Shown here one piece after another: positions 25,448 to 32,828 of a stretch of 64,000 bases of DNA. Position 1 is the stretch's first letter, and each line of letters starts with the position of its first letter. The notes beneath the pieces were generated by a model, which worked only from the letters and a program-made list of their open reading frames with translations, made no database searches and had not been told where the DNA came from. The DNA is from Chlorobaculum thiosulfatiphilum (GTDB taxonomy: Bacteria; Bacteroidota; Chlorobiia; Chlorobiales; Chlorobiaceae): NCBI RefSeq assembly GCF_006265165.1, contig NZ_VDCH01000002.1, positions 111,000 through 174,999 on the forward strand, written 5' to 3'. The position numbers and the translations under genes were made by a program.

Positions 25448-25810
25448 ATGAAAATTCTTGTCATCGACGACGATCCATCCGTCAGAAAGTTCATAGCCAC
25501 AACCTTGAAAAAGGAAAATTACGTCGTAACCGAAGCAGAAAACGGCGCTGAAGGGCTGATAAAACTTCAGCAAGAGAGAGATATCTCCATCATCATCACC
25601 GATCTGATCATGCCTGAGAAAGAGGGAATCGAAACCATCATGGAGGTACGCAAAATCAATCCGACGTTGAAAATTCTGGCCATATCGGGTGGCGGGAAAG
25701 CCGGTCCTGAAAACTTCCTGCTGCTTGCCGATGCCGTCGGGGCGAATGCCACGCTCAAAAAGCCGTTCGGCGGTCAGGAACTGCTCATGTGCCTGCGCAT
25801 GTTAGCCTGA
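25448..25810 (+). CDS. Single-domain response regulator, second copy
   Basis: 120 residues, one receiver domain; acidic residues D7-D9, phosphoacceptor D52 in IITDLIMPEKEG, switch in AISGGGKAG, lysine in LKKPFGG. It starts 6 bases after the kinase stop and is therefore co-transcribed. Very similar to the receiver at 22929, suggesting tandem duplication around the kinase. No output domain, so it should relay phosphate or act by protein contact. Confidence 0.9.
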   Translation: MKILVIDDDPSVRKFIATTLKKENYVVTEAENGAEGLIKLQQERDISIIITDLIMPEKEGIETIMEVRKINPTLKILAISGGGKAGPENFLLLADAVGANATLKKPFGGQELLMCLRMLA

Positions 25811-25817
25811 CTGGTAA

Positions 25818-25837
25818 AACACCGACAAATCGGTGTT
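25818..25837 (+). terminator. Hairpin ending the two-component operon
   Basis: Perfect inverted repeat AACACCGA (25818-25825) and TCGGTGTT (25830-25837) with a CAAA loop, eight bases after the receiver stop. A T-run comes only 14 bases later, so it could be a terminator or a mark of the csmE promoter region. Confidence 0.5.
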
Positions 25838-25909
25838 GCGCCGGTATGTTATTTTTTTTAACTTGCGTTAAATTGTGACCATTCATATCATAACAAGGAA
25901 ATTTTCACC

Positions 25910-26158
25910 ATGAACAACCCAGCCGGAGCATTCGTCCAGGGAGCTGAAGCCTATGGCAGGTTTCTTGAGGTATTTATCGATGGCCACTGGTGGGTAGTCG
26001 GTGACGCTCTTGAGAATATCGGCAAAACCACCAAAAGACTCGGCGCGAATGCCTATCCCCATCTTTATGGTGGCAGTGCAGGGCTGAAAGGCTCCTCTCC
26101 GAGGTATTCCGGTTATGCCACGCCGACAAAAGAGGTGAAAAGCAGATTTCAGGAGTGA
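25910..26158 (+). CDS. csmE: Chlorosome envelope protein E (CsmA paralogue)
   Basis: 82 residues. The core GRFLEVFIDGHWWVVGDALENIGKTTKRLGANAY parallels CsmA, the baseplate protein whose His (in EGHWETVG) ligates bacteriochlorophyll a; the equivalent here is H26 in DGHWWVVG. The tail GSSPRYSGYATPTKEVKSRF corresponds to the C-terminal propeptide that CsmA-type proteins lose on maturation. Ribosome site AAGGA upstream; strong terminator downstream. Different from CsmA in its N-terminus (MNNPAGAFVQGAEAY), which fits CsmE. Confidence 0.88.
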   Translation: MNNPAGAFVQGAEAYGRFLEVFIDGHWWVVGDALENIGKTTKRLGANAYPHLYGGSAGLKGSSPRYSGYATPTKEVKSRFQE

Positions 26159-26177
26159 ACATCACTCGTGTCTAAAC

Positions 26178-26205
26178 AAAAAAAGGGCTACAGCGCCCTT
26201 TTTTT
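26178..26205 (+). terminator. Intrinsic terminator of csmE
   Basis: AAAAAAAGGGC (26178-26188) pairs with GCCCTTTTTTT (26195-26205), six-base loop. Symmetric A- and T-tracts mean it can work on either strand. Confidence 0.9.
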
Positions 26206-26368
26206 GTTTTCCGTTCGCCCTTCGCTTGAAGGGTTATCCGCGAATGAGTACATTTTTACAGAAATACCCGCGCTGTTAATTTTCACGGTACTCAGCATTT
26301 GCTGACCACGCCGGGATAGACATCAATTACTCGAAGGTTCAACTCACTATCAAAAAAGGAGATGCATT

Positions 26369-26710
26369 ATGGCAGACGAAGAAAAAATCGACACGATGAA
26401 GTCATTCGACTTCGCCGTCAAAAGCATAACGGAAGCAGGCGTTAACCAGCTCAATCTCGTTTCCAATACCATCCAGTCCGCAGTGCCCGCAGTCACCAGC
26501 GCCGCGCAGAGCGTGACGGACGCTGTTTCGGCATCAGTCAAGACGGTGAGCGAGGCTGCCGGAACCGTGACCGGCGCGCTCGGCGAGTTTGGAGGCGCGG
26601 TGGTCAACCTGGCGGGAGCCGTGGCCAACTCGGCCATTTCGGTCGCCCAGTCGGGAGTCAACACCGTTGCGAACGCCATCGGTTCTATCCTTCCGGCAAA
26701 AAAAATCTGA
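26369..26710 (+). CDS. csmD: Chlorosome envelope protein D
   Basis: 113 residues, about 11 kDa, the size of CsmD. Very rich in Ala, Val, Ser and Gly with an amphipathic repeat pattern (AVPAVTSAAQSVTDAVSASVKTVSEAAG...), like the CsmC/CsmD pair, and no charged core. AAGGAG lies 8 bases before the ATG, one of the clearest ribosome sites in the window, consistent with high expression. It has its own 210-base upstream space after the csmE terminator. The assignment is from composition, length and neighbourhood; CsmC is the alternative. Confidence 0.78.
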   Translation: MADEEKIDTMKSFDFAVKSITEAGVNQLNLVSNTIQSAVPAVTSAAQSVTDAVSASVKTVSEAAGTVTGALGEFGGAVVNLAGAVANSAISVAQSGVNTVANAIGSILPAKKI

Positions 26711-26745
26711 ACCGCCCATTCGCGATTGCCAACCACCTGCCATAA

Positions 26746-26773
26746 CCGGAGCCTCGACAGCTCGAAGCTCCGG
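26746..26773. terminator. Hairpin between csmD and the convergent NAD(P)-binding gene
   Basis: CCGGAGC (26746-26752) pairs with GCTCCGG (26767-26773); the loop can pair further. It lies between two convergent genes and has no T-run on either side. Confidence 0.45.
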
Positions 26774-26797
26774 CGGGCGGGCCTCCCGATTCCGCTC

Positions 26798-27496
26798 TTA
26801 CGACAGCTTGTCGAAATAGCCTGCGAGCGACTGCTGCGGTTCGGGGGCGTCGATGATGACCTCGAAGGTTTTGTTGGCCGCCTTTTCGACCCACAGCGAC
26901 AGTACGGCCAGCTCGGCAACGTCCGACCGGTTCATCCAGCCGTTCCACAAGTGATCGCCCTGTTCGACATGAAGCCGGTGCTGAAGCGGCTCGCTATCCC
27001 TGAGGCCGCCGGGGCGGACAATCGTGTACGAGCGCCCCGCGGCGGCAAAGGTTTTGCGCAGATGCTCCTCGGCGGCAAGCTTCATGCTCAGTACGCCGCC
27101 GAACAGGTTGAGCGGATGGAACCATTTGGTCACTCCGATGGAGCTGACCATCGCGAAATGGCTCACGCCAGCTTTGGCAGCCTGGTCTATCAGCCTGATC
27201 GCGCCGTCGCGGTCAACCTCCGATGGCGAGGCCTCGCCGCTTATCGACGAGGAGCCGAGTGCGGAGATGACCGCGTCACAGCCACTGACCGCCTGGCCGA
27301 TCGCCTCGGCATCCTGGATTTTGCCGATGGCCACTTCGACGCCGTCACCGAACAGGCTTCTCGCTTTCTCCTCCGAACGAACGAAGACCCTGACCGGTAC
27401 GCCATAGTGCAAAAGCCGCTTGACGACCCAAGTGCCCGTTTTGCCCGTAGCTCCGGCCACAAGCACTTTTTTTCCGTATCCCGATTTTTCAGCCAT
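26798..27496 (-). CDS. NAD(P)-binding atypical short-chain dehydrogenase
   Basis: 232 residues, cytosolic. The N-terminal VLVAGATGKTGTWVVKRL is the dinucleotide loop of atypical SDR/NmrA-like proteins; AVISALGSS and HFAMVSSIGVTKW are strand 4 and 5 blocks; YTIVRPGGL is typical of the SDR_a5 type also found next to photosynthesis genes. AAAGGAA precedes the ATG at 27496. Substrate unknown. It is convergent with csmD and divergent from the pentapeptide gene. The related vinyl reductase BciA is longer, so that identity is unlikely. Confidence 0.85.
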   Translation of the reverse strand: MAEKSGYGKKVLVAGATGKTGTWVVKRLLHYGVPVRVFVRSEEKARSLFGDGVEVAIGKIQDAEAIGQAVSGCDAVISALGSSSISGEASPSEVDRDGAIRLIDQAAKAGVSHFAMVSSIGVTKWFHPLNLFGGVLSMKLAAEEHLRKTFAAAGRSYTIVRPGGLRDSEPLQHRLHVEQGDHLWNGWMNRSDVAELAVLSLWVEKAANKTFEVIIDAPEPQQSLAGYFDKLS

Positions 27497-27725
27497 AATT
27501 CCGTTTCCTTTTTTTTCTTTTCATGCCGGTATCGATAAAAAACCATTTTGGCAAGCACTCTGTTTCCTGCATGCTTTTTTTACCGGAAGAAAACATCATC
27601 CGGGCGGGGCTTCGATGGACTCTCTCTCTTTTTCATTAAGTTGCAGAAGTTGCGGCGGCAAGCACCGAAAACGACCAGCCTCCCCTTCAAATCAACTTTA
27701 TTCAGGCATCACTCAACATCGCACC

Positions 27726-29045
27726 ATGAAAATCCATAGCACTGCCATTCCGGCAATCATTTTTGCGATCTCACTCTCTTCCCCAACCATCGCCAATGCC
27801 TATAACCGCGATCAACTGAAGCTGCTCCAGAAAAGCGTCGCCGAGTGGAACGCCATGCGCAGCCAGCAGCCAGAACTTGCCATCGATCTCTCCAAGGCCA
27901 ACCTCGAAGACGCGAATCTCAAAGGGGCGAATCTGTCGAAGGCCAATCTCTCCAAAGCCGACCTCAGCGGCGCTTCGCTCGACCAGGCAAACCTCGAAGG
28001 CGCGAACCTGTCGATGGCTTACCTGAAAAAAACCAACATGAAATCGGCCAACGCCTCGCGAGCCTGGCTGGCGGGCGCGAACCTGAGCGGCGCATTCATG
28101 AAGGACGCCTCGCTGAAGGCGGCCAATCTTGCTGGCGCGAACCTGCGGTGGGCCAAGCTGGGCGGAGCCGATCTGGAGCGGGCAAGCCTCAAGAATACGG
28201 TGCTGTTCGAAGCGGATTTCGAGCGGGCGAACCTCAAGGGCGTACAATTCGACAATGCCAGGTTCATCGGAAACGCCACATTCAAAGACGCGGCGCTGTC
28301 GAACAATACCGTGCTGCCTTCGGGCGCACCGGTCACTCGCGGCTGGGCGACGATGCGCGATGCCCGTTTCGTCAAGGAAGCTCCCGCCGCGCCGCCGGAA
28401 TTCGTGCCGCCGGTCATGGCCGCGCCGATCGTCATTCCGGAAAACATGCCTGCCGGTAGCGCCCAGGCCGTTCCGGCGCCGCCTGCGCCCGATGTGAGGG
28501 AGGTCGAGGAGTGGAATGCGATGCGGCAGAACAATCCCGAGGCGAAAATCGAGATGACCGAGGAGAAACTCGGCCACGCCGAACTCGGCGGCGTCGATCT
28601 GCGGAAAGCCTCGCTGTCGAAATCCGATTTCGAGCAAGCCAACCTCGACAAGGCCAATCTGGCCGGCGCGGATCTGGCCGGAGTGAATCTCCAGAGAGCC
28701 GACATGAAAGAGGCGAATCTGAAGGGAGTCAATCTCGAAGGCGCGAACCTCGAACGGGCATACATGAAAAATGCCGACCTTTCGGGCGCGAATCTGCAAG
28801 GGACGAAGCTTTACGGCGCGACGCTTTACGGCGCGAACCTGGAGGGAGCAAATCTGTCAAAAGCTTCATTGCTGGACGCCAACCTGGAAAAAGCCTCGCT
28901 GAAAGGCGCCAATCTGACCGGCGCGACGCTGATCGGCGTGAACCTGACCGATGCCGTCATCTCATCGGCAACGATCACACCGGCGGGCAAAAAGGCGACG
29001 CGAAGCTGGGCGACGCTCAACAATGCCGTTTTCACCGATAAATAA
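27726..29045 (+). CDS. Exported double pentapeptide-repeat protein
   Basis: 439 residues from the ATG at 27726; the open frame extends upstream to 27420 but without a plausible protein. Signal peptide about 1-25 (IIFAISLSSPTIANA). Two halves of the same design follow. Each begins with EWNAMR...PE (39-50 and 261-271), runs through about 25 pentapeptides of the A(N/D)Lxx type, and ends with a WAT segment: TRGWATMRDARF at 204-215 and TRSWATLNNAVF at 425-436. A Pro/Ala linker (216-258) joins them. The fold would be two right-handed quadrilateral beta helices in the periplasm. Function unknown. Confidence 0.88.
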   Translation: MKIHSTAIPAIIFAISLSSPTIANAYNRDQLKLLQKSVAEWNAMRSQQPELAIDLSKANLEDANLKGANLSKANLSKADLSGASLDQANLEGANLSMAYLKKTNMKSANASRAWLAGANLSGAFMKDASLKAANLAGANLRWAKLGGADLERASLKNTVLFEADFERANLKGVQFDNARFIGNATFKDAALSNNTVLPSGAPVTRGWATMRDARFVKEAPAAPPEFVPPVMAAPIVIPENMPAGSAQAVPAPPAPDVREVEEWNAMRQNNPEAKIEMTEEKLGHAELGGVDLRKASLSKSDFEQANLDKANLAGADLAGVNLQRADMKEANLKGVNLEGANLERAYMKNADLSGANLQGTKLYGATLYGANLEGANLSKASLLDANLEKASLKGANLTGATLIGVNLTDAVISSATITPAGKKATRSWATLNNAVFTDK

Positions 29046-29070
29046 CCGATGACTCAACGCTGAACCGGAT

Positions 29071-29304
29071 ATGGCCAACATTCTTGTCGCAAGCTACTAC
29101 AGCCGCTGGGACCTGGCGGAGCACAACGGGCGGATCGCCCTGTACGATTCGAGCAACCAGCTCATCGAGAACCATCTTTTCACCCACCCGGCAGAGTTCC
29201 AGGTCGTGGCGAGTATGCTCCGGCATGAAAAGCCGCTCTGGTTCGATACCGAGGTCAAACACCTCCGTACCGGATCGGAGCCGGTTGGTGAATGGGAGAG
29301 CTGA
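29071..29304 (+). CDS. Small conserved-looking protein, 77 aa
   Basis: Not recognised. ATG at 29071, 25 bases after the pentapeptide gene stop and on the same strand, so likely co-transcribed. The sequence is mixed alpha/beta with balanced composition and no signal peptide (MANILVASYYSRWDLAEHNG, NQLIENHLFTHPAEFQVVASML), which reads like a real cytosolic protein rather than a chance frame. A strong hairpin follows the stop at 29318. Confidence 0.6.
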   Translation: MANILVASYYSRWDLAEHNGRIALYDSSNQLIENHLFTHPAEFQVVASMLRHEKPLWFDTEVKHLRTGSEPVGEWES

Positions 29305-29317
29305 GGGAAAGCTGGTG

Positions 29318-29358
29318 ACAGCGCCTTTCATGGCGAAATGCGTGACGAAGGGCGCTGT
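29318..29358. terminator. Long hairpin between convergent genes
   Basis: ACAGCGCCTTTC (29318-29329) pairs with GAAGGGCGCTGT (29347-29358) over 12 positions with one G-T pair. It separates the plus-strand 77-aa gene from the minus-strand 93-aa gene and probably serves both as a terminator, although no T-run follows. Confidence 0.6.
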
Positions 29359-29364
29359 TCCGGT

Positions 29365-29646
29365 TCAGTTGGGAAAGCGCCTCCGGTGAAGAAGCTGCAG
29401 CAATGGGTGTGCTTTACTAATGTTGGGATCGCTGACCGGCAGAAGATGCTTTTTGCCGGTGCGGGTAACCACTTCGATCGTGCCGTCGGCATTGACTGAG
29501 CTCACTTTCCAGTATTTGTCAACCACGTAGTGATAATGTTCGCCATGTTCGAGGGCGTAAACCTGCCTGGCTCTCGGGCCTGGCGATACGGAGCTTTTTG
29601 GTTTGTGATAAATAATCGAATCTCCGACCCTGAATTGAGGCATCAT
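29365..29646 (-). CDS. Small SH3-like conserved protein, 93 aa
   Basis: 93 residues from the ATG at 29646 (MMPQFRVGDSIIYHKPK), with AAAGGAGG just upstream; an in-frame start ten codons earlier would lie in that ribosome site. Pattern: VGDSIIYHKPK, PGPRARQVYALEHGEHYHYVVDKYWKV, DGTIEVVTRTGKKHLLP, a short beta-rich domain reminiscent of CarD/SH3-like barrels found in small bacterial proteins of unknown role. The C-terminus is basic (LHRRRFPN). Function not known. Confidence 0.7.
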   Translation of the reverse strand: MMPQFRVGDSIIYHKPKSSVSPGPRARQVYALEHGEHYHYVVDKYWKVSSVNADGTIEVVTRTGKKHLLPVSDPNISKAHPLLQLLHRRRFPN

Positions 29647-29765
29647 CCCCCCTCCTTTCCGTCGATCGAACGGCATACAGATTGGTATAAAAAAGTTAGT
29701 TATCGTTGATTGTATAAAAAAAACCAGAAAAAACTCTACAATTTTTTCATCATAGCCATTCGCGC

Positions 29766-29787
29766 GGCTCTTTTTTCCCCAAGAGCC
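29766..29787 (-). terminator. Hairpin after arsA
   Basis: GGCTCTT (29766-29772) pairs with AAGAGCC (29781-29787), eight-base loop, about 20 bases after the arsA stop on the minus strand. No T-run, so weak. Confidence 0.4.
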
Positions 29788-29805
29788 ACGATCGACCCAT
29801 GCCGT

Positions 29806-30990
29806 TCAGGAAATCTCTTCCGCAAATCCGATAACAAGCCGGTCGCCCTCCCTTCTCGCCCCGGTGGTTCTGAGCGTGGCCAAAGCCTGGGGCAGCACCA
29901 TGTTCCGCCGGTGGTTGCCGATTCTGATATTCAGCTCGTCACCGCTCTTGCTCAACTGAACCGTCTCGTCCGGCAGGTTGGGAAGCAGCAGTTCGAGATC
30001 GTATCCGCCCTCCGTTTGCTTGATCTGGTATGGATTTCTGCGATAATAGACCTGCGACGGGTCTTCGTCACCATAGAGCATCTCCTTGAGCTTTTCGAGG
30101 GTCGCAAGCCCGCAAATCTCACGGGAGTAGAGCGAAACCTCCTTGACGGGCAGCGGGCTGAAACTGTCGATGATCTCCTGCCGGTAGAGCTTCTGGTTCT
30201 CTTTCCAGTACTGAAAATAGGGATCGGTCACCTCGTCGGGAATGATTCTGTTGGAGATGACCATGTCGATGGAGATGTTGTAGAGGCTGAGGTAGGCCTG
30301 CGCACGGAGCGACTCCTTGATGACCATCTTCTCCGGATTGGTGACGAGCCGCACCGAGGTAACGCTGTTGTCGGTCAGAATTTTGCCAAGCGCTTCGATC
30401 TGCCCGTAAAACTCGTAAGGCAGATCCATCATCTCCTTGTCGGGCAGCGAAAATCCGGCGAGCGGCCTGAAGATCGGCTCCACGAGCGGACGCAGATAGA
30501 CCGCCATTTTTTCGAGCGGCTTGTAGAGCCTCCGCATGTACCAGCCGCCCACTTCCGGAATGCTCAGGAGACGCAGGGCGGTACCGGTCGGCGCGGAATC
30601 GATGATCAGCACGTCGTAATCGCCCTCCTTGTGGTGACGGAACACCCGTACCAGCCCGAAAATCTCGTCCATGCCTGGCAGGATGGCCAGCTCCTCGGCC
30701 TGCACACCATCCAGCCCGCGGGCCTGGAGCACCTCGGTCATGTAGCGCTTGACGCTGCCCCAGTTCTGCTCCAGCTCTTCGAGCACATCGAGTTCCGCGC
30801 CCCAGAGATTCCGGCGCACCTCGCGCGGCTCGTGGCCAAGCGGCACATCGAAACTGTCGGCGAGCGAGTGGGCCGGATCGGTGCTCAGCACCATGGTTTT
30901 ATAGCCCAACTCGGCGCAGCGCATTCCGGTGGCCGCCGCCATCGAGGTTTTGCCAACCCCACCTTTACCCGTCATGAGAATCAGACGCAT
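29806..30990 (-). CDS. arsA: ArsA-family ATPase with C-terminal HSP20-like domain
   Basis: 394 residues. The P-loop is GKGGVGKTS at 9-17 with the signature lysine; [14 protein letters not shown] is the A-loop; [19 protein letters not shown] is switch II. The last 80 residues ([19 protein letters not shown]...[17 protein letters not shown]) form the small HSP20-like domain seen in bacterial ArsA/Get3 homologues. Despite the name, such proteins in phototrophs stand apart from arsenite genes, and none is nearby. A tail-anchored-protein or metal-related targeting role is possible but unproven. Monocistronic on the minus strand. Confidence 0.9.
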   Translation of the reverse strand: MRLILMTGKGGVGKTSMAAATGMRCAELGYKTMVLSTDPAHSLADSFDVPLGHEPREVRRNLWGAELDVLEELEQNWGSVKRYMTEVLQARGLDGVQAEELAILPGMDEIFGLVRVFRHHKEGDYDVLIIDSAPTGTALRLLSIPEVGGWYMRRLYKPLEKMAVYLRPLVEPIFRPLAGFSLPDKEMMDLPYEFYGQIEALGKILTDNSVTSVRLVTNPEKMVIKESLRAQAYLSLYNISIDMVISNRIIPDEVTDPYFQYWKENQKLYRQEIIDSFSPLPVKEVSLYSREICGLATLEKLKEMLYGDEDPSQVYYRRNPYQIKQTEGGYDLELLLPNLPDETVQLSKSGDELNIRIGNHRRNMVLPQALATLRTTGARREGDRLVIGFAEEIS

Positions 30991-31105
30991 ACAACGCTCC
31001 TTTTTTCCTTACCCAACCACAGGCGGGAAAAAATAGTTTGTTCTCGTCACAAGCTTGACGCTCGACCTGAGGGCGAACGCCAAGCGGCGAATAGCGACGG
31101 AACGC

Positions 31106-31138
31106 AAAAAGCCTCTCTGCCACGAAAGCGAAAGAGGC
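31106..31138 (-). terminator. Intrinsic terminator of the HTH-PAS gene
   Basis: GCCTCT (31111-31116) pairs with AGAGGC (31133-31138). On the minus strand it follows the stop at 31190 and ends in five T residues. Confidence 0.7.
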
Positions 31139-31189
31139 CTGAACTTGCTGGCTTTGGACGGTTCGGAATGCTTGCCTTGCCGGAACCGG

Positions 31190-31849
31190 TCAGAAAAGCT
31201 GGTTGTCGGTTTTGCGCAGAATCATCGCGTACTCGTTCTGGTCGGTCATCGGCTTTCTTTTGACCGAAAGGCTCCATTCGACATTCAGCCAGGAACCATC
31301 GCCGGTCTTGAACCTCGAATAGAACATGAGCACCGCCTCATGGGGCTTCTGGCGATCGAGCGCGCTCTTGAAGTGCAGGTAATCATCCGGATGGAGGATT
31401 TCCGCAAGCGACATCCCGGCAAGCGAACCAGGCGAGAAACCGAGAAACTTCTCGATCGAACTGCTCAGATCGACAATCTTCTCTTCATCGTCCAGAACGG
31501 CGTATGCTTCGATAGCCGGCTTGAGGCGCTCCTCGAACCTGCCGATATGCATACGCACCTGCCGCAGCAGATTGTCAATATCCATGCGGTATCGGGAAAG
31601 CGCCAGAGCGTCACTGATCGGACTCACCTGTTCCCCGACCGCATGACCGGTGAGGATCCAGTCGATATCGGCTCCATCCTTTTCAAGCCGGTCAAGCATC
31701 TTTTTTCCGGGAAGACACTTGCCTTTGAGATATGGAGTCATCTGCGCCGGGTACTTGATGCCTACCGCCCGGCAAAAAGCGTTGACCGAACCGTGCTTTT
31801 TGAGAATATAATTTCTGAGACGATGATTGAATCCGCTATGTGTGCTCAT
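31190..31849 (-). CDS. HTH-PAS fusion protein, probable sensory regulator
   Basis: 219 residues from the ATG at 31849 (MSTHSGFNHRLRNYILKKHG); upstream codons are AT-rich and not protein-like. Residues 1-65 (GSVNAFCRAVGIKYPAQMTPYLKGKCLPGKKMLDRLEKDG) read as a phage-repressor-like helix-turn-helix. Residues 105-215 form a PAS domain: AVLDDEEKIVDLSSSIEKFLGF, LAEILHPDDYLHFKSAL, GDGSWLNVEWSLSVKR. No kinase, GGDEF or other output is present. It stands between arsA and terC on the same strand with its own terminator. DNA target and ligand unknown. Confidence 0.78.
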   Translation of the reverse strand: MSTHSGFNHRLRNYILKKHGSVNAFCRAVGIKYPAQMTPYLKGKCLPGKKMLDRLEKDGADIDWILTGHAVGEQVSPISDALALSRYRMDIDNLLRQVRMHIGRFEERLKPAIEAYAVLDDEEKIVDLSSSIEKFLGFSPGSLAGMSLAEILHPDDYLHFKSALDRQKPHEAVLMFYSRFKTGDGSWLNVEWSLSVKRKPMTDQNEYAMILRKTDNQLF

Positions 31850-31970
31850 GATAATGGATAAATAGCTGTTAACAATTCGATTCGATAATAATGCGAAACA
31901 ACCGGTTCGCATTCATGCCAAGGGCAAGCGGCGTTTGTCGCTTCGAGAAACAGGAAAAACCATCCGCGTC

Positions 31971-32741
31971 TCATCCATCGGTTTCCCTGGCCGGAACATT
32001 GAACAGGGCGCTGGTAACTACCGGAACAAGGAAAATGGTCACCGTGATGACCGACATAACTACATCGGCCTGGTGTCCCGCGAGATAGCTGCTGATCGCC
32101 ATTTCCGGCCAGAGATGCTCGAATACGCTGAAGGTCAACCGCAGCCCCAGAACAGCGAGCACGATATAGGCGCAACTCTCCAGAAAAGCATACTCTTCCA
32201 TAAGCCGGATAAAGCCATAGGCAACGAAACGCATCGTCAGAATACCGATGAAAACTCCGGCACAGACCAGAATGAGATTATCCGTGAAAGCAACCGCCGC
32301 AAAGACATTGTCGATCGAAAACGCGATATCCATCATCTCGACAAACACCACTGTAGCCCAGAATGGGCCAAGCCACCCTGCGACAAATCGATAGAGGCGA
32401 TTGTTGCGCTTTTCGTTATTCCGCGAGCCCGCATCCGTCGCGCCCCGGCTGTTCCACCAGCTCCAGACAAGATAGAGCAGGTAGAGACCGCCAAAAGGCT
32501 TGAGCCACCAGATACTGACCAGGGAGGCCGCAAAAGCCAGGAAAAGACCTCTGAACAGATAAGCGCCGAAAATACCGTACCTCAGGGCTGCCGGACGCTC
32601 TTGTGGGGGCAGGTCAAGAACCATGGTCGCAAGCACTGCCGCATTGTCCACCGACAGCAGCCCCTCGATCACGATGAGGTTGAAAATGACAAGCAGTGAC
32701 GAGGCCGGGTGATCAACGATTTGCTGGACAAGTTCTTGCAT
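31971..32741 (-). CDS. TerC-family integral membrane protein
   Basis: 256 residues with about seven to nine membrane helices. Family motifs: EGLLSVDNAAVLATM in helix 2 and VEMMDIAFSIDNVFAAVAF in the middle, with the paired acidic residues that probably bind Mn(II) or Ca(II). TerC-family proteins have been linked to metal efflux and to metalating exported enzymes. Of interest because a TerY-like triad is at 52-55 kb, though the two loci are 20 kb apart and need not be linked. Monocistronic on the minus strand. Confidence 0.88.
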   Translation of the reverse strand: MQELVQQIVDHPASSLLVIFNLIVIEGLLSVDNAAVLATMVLDLPPQERPAALRYGIFGAYLFRGLFLAFAASLVSIWWLKPFGGLYLLYLVWSWWNSRGATDAGSRNNEKRNNRLYRFVAGWLGPFWATVVFVEMMDIAFSIDNVFAAVAFTDNLILVCAGVFIGILTMRFVAYGFIRLMEEYAFLESCAYIVLAVLGLRLTFSVFEHLWPEMAISSYLAGHQADVVMSVITVTIFLVPVVTSALFNVPARETDG

Positions 32742-32828
32742 CGGTATTTAGACTGCCTGTTCCCGTTTCTATATGCCAATGTACATAATACTATATAGAA
32801 AACAAATACAAACAGGAAAATTGCAGTA

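Noticed and set aside
27845..28459. Frames overlapping the pentapeptide gene
   Set aside because: The repetitive gene opens several other frames; only the annotated frame has the A(N/D)LxX period and a signal peptide.
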